NCBI GenBank assembly: GCA_017935525.1
Contig: JAGBHJ010000187.1
Span: forward strand, 1 to 11,378
Reading direction: 5' to 3'
Length of the DNA stretch: 11,378 nucleotides
From: Clostridia bacterium
Lineage (GTDB): Bacteria > Bacillota > Clostridia > HGM11327
The notes beneath the pieces were generated by a model. It searched no databases. It was not told the origin of the DNA and was given only the letters and a program-made list of their open reading frames with translations. The position numbers and the translations under genes are program-made. Shown piece by piece: positions 6,534 to 11,378 of the stretch. Numbering within the stretch: the stretch's first letter is position 1; the number at the start of each line of letters is the position of its first letter.

Positions 6534-6992
6534 ATGTTAAAGGTTGGAGATAAAGCGCCGGATTTTACTCTGGCGGATAAAAACGGTAACGAGGTATCCT
6601 TGAGGGATTTTATCGGCAAAAAGGTGGTACTGTACTTTTACCCGAAGGACAACACCCCCGGATGCACTCGTCAGGCGTGTGCCTTTGCAGGAGCGTACAG
6701 GGAGTTTGAGGAGCTGGGAGTTGAGGTCATCGGCATCAGCAAGGACAGCATAAGCTCCCACGTTAAGTTTGCGGAAAAATACGGCTTACCCTTTGTGCTT
6801 TTGGCAGACCCGGAAAGAAAGGCAATAGAGCCATTTGGCGTATGGCAGGAGAAAAAGCAATGCGGCAAGGTCAGCATGGGCGTGGTAAGGACTACCTTTG
6901 TAATTGACGAAAACGGCGTGATTGAGCACGTGATGCCAAAGGTAAAGCCCGACACCAATGCGGCAGAGATATTGGAATACCTGCGAGGCTGA
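6534..6992 (+). CDS. bcp: Bcp/PrxQ-type thioredoxin-dependent peroxiredoxin
   Basis: This 152-residue cytosolic thiol peroxidase reduces H2O2 and organic hydroperoxides. The active-site motif PKDNTPGC (37-44) carries peroxidatic Cys44 and Thr41. Cys49, five residues on (CTRQAC), is the resolving Cys of the two-Cys Bcp subtype, and R119 (VVRTTF) completes the peroxidatic site. Length and fold (MLKVGDKAPDFTL at the N-terminus, DENGVIEHV strand) are normal. GGAGG (6523-6527) is 6 bases before the ATG. It lies between the ZIP and EFR1 genes with 12- and 4-base gaps, so it should be co-transcribed with both. A link to metal or redox stress is plausible but inferred. Confidence 0.93.
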   Translation: MLKVGDKAPDFTLADKNGNEVSLRDFIGKKVVLYFYPKDNTPGCTRQACAFAGAYREFEELGVEVIGISKDSISSHVKFAEKYGLPFVLLADPERKAIEPFGVWQEKKQCGKVSMGVVRTTFVIDENGVIEHVMPKVKPDTNAAEILEYLRG

Positions 6993-6996
6993 TAGG

Positions 6997-7749
6997 ATGA
7001 GAGTTATCAATGCGTTTTTCAGCCCAACGGGCGGCACAAGGGCGGTGGCGGAAATAGTTGCCAATGCTATTGGAGAGCCTTATGAGCTTGATCTTATCAA
7101 AAAGGGGCAAAAGCCCGTTTTGCTTGGCGAGGATGACGTTGCGGTAATAAGTGCTCCCGCATTTGCAGGCAGAATACCGTCCGCACAAAGAGAAAGGCTG
7201 GAGCTTTTGGAGGGCAACGGCGCCAAGGCGGTGATCGTGGCGGTGTTTGGCAACAGAGCCATTGACGACACTCTGGTGGAGCTGGAGGACATTGCAAGGG
7301 CTTGCGGATTTGAGGTAATAGCGGGTATTGAGGCTGTGGCGGAGCACTCCCTTGCAAGGATGTACGGCACGGGCAGACCCGACGGCGCGGACAGAGAGGA
7401 GCTGACGGCGTTTGGCGACAAAATAAAAGAAAAGCTTGCCAAAGGTGACAACAGCGCGCCCAACATCCCCGGCAACAGACCTTATAAGGAGGCAAAAGCC
7501 TCTGCAATGAAGCCTGTGATAAGCGATACCTGCATAAACTGCGGTGTATGTGCGGATGAGTGCCCTGTTGACGCCATAGACAGGAACGACGTTGGTATTG
7601 TGGACGACAAGCTTTGCTTTTCCTGCATGAGGTGTACGGTGGTGTGCCCCCAAGGCGCAAGGCAGAATTCCCCTGCGGTGCTGGATTCCATACGGGAAAG
7701 GCTTGCGGCGGTATGCTCGGAAAGAAAGCAGAACAAACTGTATATATAA
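6997..7749 (+). CDS. EFR1-type flavodoxin-like / 2[4Fe-4S] ferredoxin protein
   Basis: This 250-residue predicted electron carrier combines two modules. Residues 1-150 form a flavodoxin-like domain with an FMN phosphate loop SPTGGTRAV (9-17) and APAFAGRIPS (53-62). Residues 172-225 form a bacterial ferredoxin domain with two [4Fe-4S] motifs: C179, C182, C185, C189-Pro and C207, C210, C213, C217-Pro. This arrangement matches the EFR1 (EFR1 family ferrodoxin) proteins of anaerobic Firmicutes, whose partners are mostly unknown. I chose the ATG at 6997, 4 bases after the bcp stop, because it gives MRVINAFFSPTGG with the first flavodoxin strand at the N-terminus; an in-frame ATG at 6958 would add 13 residues inside bcp. 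GAGG (6984-6987) is 9 bases upstream. It is the last gene of the run. Confidence 0.88.
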   Translation: MRVINAFFSPTGGTRAVAEIVANAIGEPYELDLIKKGQKPVLLGEDDVAVISAPAFAGRIPSAQRERLELLEGNGAKAVIVAVFGNRAIDDTLVELEDIARACGFEVIAGIEAVAEHSLARMYGTGRPDGADREELTAFGDKIKEKLAKGDNSAPNIPGNRPYKEAKASAMKPVISDTCINCGVCADECPVDAIDRNDVGIVDDKLCFSCMRCTVVCPQGARQNSPAVLDSIRERLAAVCSERKQNKLYI

Positions 7750-7750
7750 C

Positions 7751-7793
7751 AAAACGACCGAATGACTTTTAGCCATTCGGTCGCTTGCTTTTA
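7751..7793. terminator. Bidirectional hairpin between convergent operons
   Basis: A perfect 10-bp stem (CGACCGAATG at 7755-7764 with CATTCGGTCG at 7774-7783) has a 9-base loop. The plus side is followed by CTTGCTTTTA, an interrupted T tract. The minus side is followed by TTTTGTT. It lies 5 bases after the EFR1 stop and about 20 bases after the stop of the convergent dehydrogenase gene, so it can serve both; neither T run is long. Confidence 0.8.
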
Positions 7794-7804
7794 TTGTGAT
7801 CTGA

Positions 7805-8797
7805 TTACTTTGTGTAGATGTAAGGCTCGCCATCAAAGATAGTGCAATCGATGAGGGACTTCATGTACTTGCCGTACTTAGCCTGGATCTCCTGATGAGC
7901 ATCGTCAAACTTGTTCATAGGGAAGATCTTTACAGGGAAGTTCTGGTAGCACCACTTGCCGCTGGACAGCATGTCAAGAGCGTTCTGGCAGCCCTTCTGG
8001 CTGAGGTGGAACTCTCTGGGATGTGTATTGAGAACGTCGATAGCCTTTACGCCGCAAAGCTGAAGGTCAACAAGTCTCTTTTCGCCTGTGTGGTAAGCAC
8101 CAACGCAGAGCTGGCCGCACATCTTTGTCATTCTGATAGCAAGGTCGATGGACTCATTTGTCTCTGCCCACTCGTAAACCAAGTCAAGGCCGCCCTCCTG
8201 GGGATTCTCTCTGGGAGCAAGGTACTCTGCGGGAACTGTCTCAGGTGAGTAAACCTCGTCAGCGCCGTACTTGAGAGCGTTCTTTCTGGACTCCTCGTTT
8301 ACGTCAACAGCAATGATCTTGCCTGCGCCGCGGAGCTTCAAAAGGCTGATGATAGCGCAACCCATGTAACCGCAGCCAACAACGCCGATGCTTGTTTCGC
8401 CGGGGAAAATGTTTCTGCACTTGCTTACTGCGCTCAATGCACAGGAGAGAGGCTCGCCGATAGCGTACTCGTCCTCAACGTTGTCCGGAATCTTAAAAAT
8501 TCTGTCTTCTGTTGCAACGTTGTATTCAGCAATACCCTGGCCAAACAGACCTGTTACTCTGTCACCGGGCTTAACCTTGGTAATGTTCTTACCAACAGCC
8601 TCAACGATGCCCATGGGCTCATGACCCAGACCCTCGTCAATACCGTTGCTCTTTTCAGCAACTTCCCAAGCATAGTGCTCGGACATACATACACCGTAGT
8701 ACTTGATCTTAACAAGTATCTGGTCGTCATTGATCTCGGGCTTGGGAGCTTCGATGATCTCACACTTCTTAGGTTCAACAATAACCAATTTCTTCAT
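7805..8797 (-). CDS. Zinc-dependent medium-chain dehydrogenase, polyol-dehydrogenase-like, no structural zinc site
   Basis: This 330-residue cytosolic NAD(P)-dependent alcohol/polyol dehydrogenase has a catalytic domain at about 1-125 and 270-330 with a Rossmann fold between. The catalytic zinc ligands appear to be C37 (GVCMSEHYAW, with S39 as proton relay), H59-E60 (GHEPMG) and E115 in EPLSCALSAV; an EPL ligand of this kind is characteristic of sorbitol-type dehydrogenases. The nucleotide loop is GVVGCGYMG (138-146), with D165 after the second strand, favouring NAD. The four-Cys structural zinc lobe expected after about residue 85 is absent, which explains the short length. AAGGAG (8808-8813) lies 10 bases before the ATG, and the gene starts 37 bases after the kinase-epimerase gene. 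Context suggests a polyol such as allitol or a related sugar as substrate. Threonine or other alcohol dehydrogenases of the family cannot be excluded. Confidence 0.82.
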   Translation of the reverse strand: MKKLVIVEPKKCEIIEAPKPEINDDQILVKIKYYGVCMSEHYAWEVAEKSNGIDEGLGHEPMGIVEAVGKNITKVKPGDRVTGLFGQGIAEYNVATEDRIFKIPDNVEDEYAIGEPLSCALSAVSKCRNIFPGETSIGVVGCGYMGCAIISLLKLRGAGKIIAVDVNEESRKNALKYGADEVYSPETVPAEYLAPRENPQEGGLDLVYEWAETNESIDLAIRMTKMCGQLCVGAYHTGEKRLVDLQLCGVKAIDVLNTHPREFHLSQKGCQNALDMLSSGKWCYQNFPVKIFPMNKFDDAHQEIQAKYGKYMKSLIDCTIFDGEPYIYTK

Positions 8798-8834
8798 GAT
8801 ATGAATTCTCCTTTTGGATAATATTACAGATTTA

Positions 8835-10409
8835 TTAAAGCAAGCTCATGAGCTTGTCTGTGCCTTCTTTGATCGTGAGGCCCTTTTTGAATACGCTGGA
8901 TGTGCCAACTACAAACACGTCTGCACCTGCAGCGTAAAGCTTGGGAACGTTTTCAAACGAGCAGTTGCCGTCAACCTGCAGGAGGATATCCTTCTTGCCC
9001 AGCTGATCCAGCATCTTTCTTGCGCGTGCAACCTTTTCAAATGCGTTGGGAACTATCTTCTGGCCTGCAAAGCCGGGGTTTACCGTCATAACCAGCAACA
9101 TACCGATCTGGTCGATGACCTCGCTGACGGACTCCAAGGGTGTTGCGGGGTTGATAGCTACCGCGGGGATAGCGCCCTTTTCCTTTATCATAGTGATGGC
9201 TCTCTGCAGGTGGATGGTGCTTTCGTAATGCACGGAAACGATATCACCCTCCTTAAGATCCAGCTTTTCTATGATGCTTTCGGGGTTTTCTGCCATAATG
9301 TGGAAGTCAAAGGGCAGCTTTGTTGCGGGGCGCATCTTGTTGTACATTTCCGGCGGGAGCATAAGGTTGGGCACAAAGTGGTTATCCATTATATCAGCAT
9401 GGATAAACTGGATGCCTGCCTCCTCTATCTCCTTGAGGGAATTGCCCAGGTTCAACAGATCTGCACACATTACGGATGCGGAAAGCAGAGCCTGACGCTT
9501 GTTGGGAGCAGCCTTTGCACGGTCTGCGCCAACCAATGCGGCACCAACCAGGGGTGCGTCTGCATCCAGCAGCGCAATGTCCAGCTTGGGCATCTTGCCG
9601 GATGAGTAAACGTGTTCCTCAATGTACTTAATGATGGGCTTGATGTAAAGCTCCTTCTGACCTACCAGGCCGCCTGTAAACAGCACGCAGTCGGGGGAAA
9701 GCAGGTTGCAAGCGGAAACGATGGTCCTGCCCAGGATCTCAACTGCATTTGCAATCTCTGCCTTTGCCTTGTCACAGCCGTTTTCTGCTGCGGCAAAAAG
9801 ATCCTTTGCAGTCTTGCCCTCGCCCAAAAGCTCTGCGGCAGTAATGTCAAGACCTCTGCCTGCGGCGTATTTTTCCACACAGCCAACCTTGCCACAGCCG
9901 CAGGGTCTGCCGTTTTCCACAGCGGGAACGTGGCCCAGCTCGCCTGCTGCGCCCAAGGCGCCGTTGTATATCTCACCGTTGATAACAACGCCCGTGCCGA
10001 TGCCTGTGCCCAGAGCAATGCAGATAAGGGTCTTTGCGCCCTTTGCATTTCCTGCGCGATACTCGCCGTATGCGGCAGCTCTTGAATCCTGCACCAAGCA
10101 TACGGGAATGCCAAGAGCGTTTTCAAACTCTTCGGCAAAAGCGGCGTTTTCAAGATTTAAGTTGGGTACCTTGATGGCTGTTCTGCCGTCGTCACTTACA
10201 GTGCCGGGCACGCCGATGCCGCAGGTAGCGACGTCGCAAAGTGCAATGCCGTTTTCCGCAAGGCTCTTGTCAAGGTGGACCTTGATCTCCTCAACGATAT
10301 TGTCGATGTCGGAGACCATCAGCTTGCTTTTGAAGACAAGCTTGTTGTCGTCGTCAATGATACCCAGGGCAACCTTTGTGCCGCCGATATCAATACCAAG
10401 GTGAAGCAT
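8835..10409 (-). CDS. Fusion of ROK sugar kinase (AlsK-like) and D-allulose-6-phosphate 3-epimerase (AlsE-like)
   Basis: One unbroken 524-residue reading frame carries two enzymes. Residues 1-297 are a ROK kinase: phosphate loop DIGGTK (7-12), catalytic Asp108, GTGIGTG (134-140), E157 and H160 (GELGH), zinc ligands H160, C170, C172 and C177, and E179. Residues about 308-524 are a (beta/alpha)8 epimerase of the ribulose-phosphate 3-epimerase family, with metal ligands H337 and D339 (HADIMD), H370 (DFHIM) and D480 (QVDGN). MCADLL (314-319), VMTVNPGFAGQ (440-450), VDGNC and GADVFVVGTS resemble AlsE rather than Rpe, which usually has PGFGGQ and VDGG. A linker of about 10 residues (AKAAPNKRQA) joins the domains. 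The pair would phosphorylate D-allose, or allulose, and epimerise allulose 6-phosphate to fructose 6-phosphate. The ATG overlaps the rpiB stop by one base (TAATG). The usual ROK motif NDANAAA reads QDSRAAA, suggesting altered sugar specificity. Ribose/ribulose chemistry is the alternative. Confidence 0.85.
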   Translation of the reverse strand: MLHLGIDIGGTKVALGIIDDDNKLVFKSKLMVSDIDNIVEEIKVHLDKSLAENGIALCDVATCGIGVPGTVSDDGRTAIKVPNLNLENAAFAEEFENALGIPVCLVQDSRAAAYGEYRAGNAKGAKTLICIALGTGIGTGVVINGEIYNGALGAAGELGHVPAVENGRPCGCGKVGCVEKYAAGRGLDITAAELLGEGKTAKDLFAAAENGCDKAKAEIANAVEILGRTIVSACNLLSPDCVLFTGGLVGQKELYIKPIIKYIEEHVYSSGKMPKLDIALLDADAPLVGAALVGADRAKAAPNKRQALLSASVMCADLLNLGNSLKEIEEAGIQFIHADIMDNHFVPNLMLPPEMYNKMRPATKLPFDFHIMAENPESIIEKLDLKEGDIVSVHYESTIHLQRAITMIKEKGAIPAVAINPATPLESVSEVIDQIGMLLVMTVNPGFAGQKIVPNAFEKVARARKMLDQLGKKDILLQVDGNCSFENVPKLYAAGADVFVVGTSSVFKKGLTIKEGTDKLMSLL

Positions 10410-10855
10410 TACAGTTCACCGTCCTCGATCTGCTTGATCATGTCGATCCTCTTCTGATGACGCTCGCCCTCGTAGGTAGCGTTGAAGAATTCGTCTACGA
10501 TCATTTCCGCAGTAGCGGAGCCGATAACTCTTGCGCCGAATGCGATGATGTTTGCGTTGTTGTGCTGACGGCACAGACGAGCTGTGTAGGGCTCGGAGCA
10601 AACTACCGCACGGATACCTTTTACCTTGTTTGCGGCAAGAGAAATGCCAACGCCTGTTCCGCAGATAAGCATGCCGTAGTCACACTCGCCGGAAATAACC
10701 GCATCTGCAACTGCCTTACCGTAAATGGGGTAGTCAGTTCTCTCGGAGCTGAATGCGCCAAAATCTTTTACTGTGTGTCCCTTATCCTCAAGGTACTTTT
10801 TGATGTGGTTCTTGAGTTCATAGCCAACGTGATCGTTACCAATAGCTATATTCAT
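10409..10855 (-). CDS. rpiB: RpiB/LacAB-family sugar-phosphate isomerase (ribose 5-P or allose 6-P isomerase)
   Basis: This 148-residue cytosolic aldose-ketose isomerase has the family N-terminus MNIAIGNDHVGYELK (D8, H9), the active-site loop LICGTGVGISLAANK with catalytic Cys65 (63-77), H98 in RQHNNANI and the C-terminal ERHQKRIDMI phosphate-binding segment (131-140). Family members interconvert ribose/ribulose 5-phosphate, and E. coli RpiB also acts on allose/allulose 6-phosphate. Here it is the first gene of an operon whose next gene encodes an allose-type kinase-epimerase, so allose 6-phosphate isomerase is the favoured role; a housekeeping pentose role is possible. AGGAGA (10863-10868) lies 7 bases before the ATG. 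Its stop codon overlaps the next start, implying translational coupling. Confidence 0.9.
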   Translation of the reverse strand: MNIAIGNDHVGYELKNHIKKYLEDKGHTVKDFGAFSSERTDYPIYGKAVADAVISGECDYGMLICGTGVGISLAANKVKGIRAVVCSEPYTARLCRQHNNANIIAFGARVIGSATAEMIVDEFFNATYEGERHQKRIDMIKQIEDGEL

Positions 10856-10919
10856 TAGTCTATCTCCTATAAAATCATTAGTCGGGCGAAAAAATATACT
10901 CTCCGCCTATTCTGTGTAT

Positions 10920-10948
10920 ATTATATAATGTTGGTGAAGATTTGTCAA
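10920..10948 (-). promoter_or_regulatory. Consensus sigma-A promoter of the rpiB/kinase-epimerase/dehydrogenase operon
   Basis: On the minus strand TTGACA (10943-10948), 17 bases and TATAAT (10920-10925) match the consensus fully. The leader to the ATG at 10855 is about 58 bases. I see no clear cre site or long palindrome overlapping it. Confidence 0.9.
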
Positions 10949-10982
10949 GTGTTTTGAGAAATTTTTGTTTGCAAAGCTTTTT

Positions 10983-11008
10983 TTATAACAAAAACCCCAC
11001 AGTTATAA
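10983..11008. repeat. Short inverted repeat upstream of the sugar-operon promoter
   Basis: TTATAAC (10983-10989) is repeated in inverse as GTTATAA (11002-11008) across a 12-base gap containing CCCC. It lies about 35-60 bases upstream of the -35 box, a place where an activator could bind. It could equally be chance in AT-rich DNA. Confidence 0.3.
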
Positions 11009-11051
11009 TGTAGCTTCGGCACAGCTTGAAGCAATATTTGTGCTTGTCAAG

Positions 11052-11090
11052 AAAAAATGACAGAGAGTGTAAAACACTCTCTGTCATTTT
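11052..11090. terminator. Strong, near-symmetrical intrinsic terminator
   Basis: A stem of up to 17 perfect base pairs (arms 11054-11070 and 11074-11090, core TGACAGAGAGTGT) closes a 3-base AAA loop. On the minus strand it runs into six T residues, and on the plus strand into four. It most likely ends the minus-strand transcript of the gene entering from the right, insulating it from the sugar operon. Confidence 0.9.
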
Positions 11091-11111
11091 CCTGTTGGTG
11101 GGTAACGTATT

Positions 11112-11180
11112 CTATTGAACCTCAAAAACTGTCCTTAAGAGTACCTCTCGTATGAGAGGTGTCTCCTTTTTGGCGTACAT
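11112..11180 (-). CDS. Possible 22-residue small ORF (doubtful)
   Basis: The frame reads MYAKKETPLIREVLLRTVFE then VQ and a TAG stop. Its ATG lies 4 bases after the stop of the gene entering from the right, and it ends about 20 bases before the terminator stem. Longer in-frame starts (for example the ATG at 11210) overlap that gene in another frame. There is no convincing ribosome binding site before it. The composition is protein-like (charged residues alternating with Leu/Val/Ile), but a frame this short may be chance. It contains a 7-bp hairpin, so the same bases could be a structured RNA. Confidence 0.25.
   Translation of the reverse strand: MYAKKETPLIREVLLRTVFEVQ
11143..11160. other. 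Small hairpin in the tail of the right-hand transcript
   Basis: ACCTCTC (11143-11149), loop GTAT and GAGAGGT (11154-11160) form a perfect 7-bp stem. On the plus strand a T5 run lies 7 bases downstream, too far for a standard terminator. The stretch 10856-11184 holds no confidently assigned gene: it contains the rpiB leader and promoter, the inverted repeat, the terminator, this hairpin and the doubtful small ORF. Confidence 0.5.
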
Positions 11181-11184
11181 AACA

Positions 11185-11378
11185 TTACCACGTTCCGCTG
11201 AACTCAGCATTGGGATCGGGGTATTCCTCAGGATTGTACCTATTACGATATATTGAAATGTACTCGTACAAACGAGGAACCATTGCATTATAGGCTTGAA
11301 TTGCTTCGGGCGTTGTTAACAAGCAAGCTCTACGAACGATATATTCCGCCATTGAATCCCACTCATCACGAGTGAAAA
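11185..11378 (-). CDS. Unrecognised protein, C-terminal 63 codons
   Basis: A minus-strand frame is open from the right edge (first complete codon at 11376) to a TAA at 11185. It contains DEWDSMAEYIVRRACLLTTP, AYNAMVPRLYEYISIYRNRY and ends NAEFSGTW. The predicted structure is two alpha helices followed by a proline-rich, acidic tail. I do not recognise the family. The strong terminator downstream on the same strand and the protein-like composition argue that it is real. The start and most of the protein are outside the window. Confidence 0.6.
   Translation of the reverse strand, partial: FTRDEWDSMAEYIVRRACLLTTPEAIQAYNAMVPRLYEYISIYRNRYNPEEYPDPNAEFSGTW

Noticed and set aside
6958..6996. Earlier in-frame ATG for the EFR1 protein
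   Set aside because: It overlaps bcp, lacks a ribosome binding site and would add residues before the first flavodoxin strand.
6892..7836. Minus-strand open frame of 314 codons opposite bcp and the EFR1 gene
   Set aside because: It is antisense to two genes with intact catalytic motifs and reads through the shared terminator hairpin.
8814..9605. Plus-strand open frame of 263 codons opposite the epimerase domain
   Set aside because: It is antisense to a domain with all metal ligands present; its Cys/His-rich product is an artefact of the opposite strand.
9706..10404. Plus-strand open frame of 232 codons opposite the ROK domain
   Set aside because: It is antisense to conserved ROK motifs, with low-complexity Ala/Pro/Ser composition.
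1..11378. CRISPR arrays, tRNA or rRNA genes, insertion sequences
   Set aside because: I looked on both strands and saw no direct-repeat array, cloverleaf, rRNA segment or transposase.

Overview
The window looks like chromosome from a Firmicute of the class Clostridia, probably an Oscillospiraceae/Ruminococcaceae-type gut anaerobe. The reasons are sigma-A-type promoters at consensus spacing, strong AAGGAGG ribosome binding sites, a Fur/Zur-type regulator heading a znu operon, an EFR1-type flavodoxin/2[4Fe-4S] protein and intermediate GC. This assignment is inference; no rRNA or marker gene is present. Fourteen protein-coding genes are supported, two of them cut by the window edges, plus one doubtful small ORF.

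Left part (1-2267, all minus strand): the start of an ABC-F ATPase gene lies downstream of trmB (tRNA m7G46 methyltransferase), and the two share a promoter at 846-874. Next comes a monocistronic gene for a two-TM, coiled-coil membrane protein of Wzz/polysaccharide co-polymerase type, with its own consensus promoter (2239-2267) and intrinsic terminator (951-982).

Centre (2316-7793, plus strand): a zinc-uptake cluster. A consensus promoter is followed directly by a perfect 23-bp palindrome of Fur-family 7-1-7 architecture, then zur, znuA, znuC, znuB and a small lipoprotein with an OB-fold-like, DUF1980-like domain. All are tightly packed or overlapping. A second promoter, overlapping the end of the lipoprotein gene and containing a half copy of the palindrome, precedes a ZIP metal transporter. 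A Bcp-type peroxiredoxin and an EFR1-type ferredoxin follow. A hairpin at 7755-7783 lies between this run and the convergent sugar operon.

Right part (7805-10948, minus strand): a three-gene sugar operon with a consensus promoter. It encodes an RpiB-type isomerase, a single 524-residue protein joining a ROK sugar kinase to a D-allulose-6-phosphate 3-epimerase (AlsE-like) domain, and a medium-chain dehydrogenase with polyol-dehydrogenase-like zinc ligands. Together they would convert D-allose to fructose 6-phosphate, with the dehydrogenase possibly feeding in a polyol such as allitol. The kinase-epimerase fusion is the most unusual item in the window. No transporter or regulator for this operon is in view.

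Right edge (10949-11378): about 330 bases without an assigned gene hold a short inverted repeat, a strong near-symmetrical terminator, a small hairpin and a possible 22-residue ORF. The C-terminal 63 codons of an unrecognised minus-strand protein follow.
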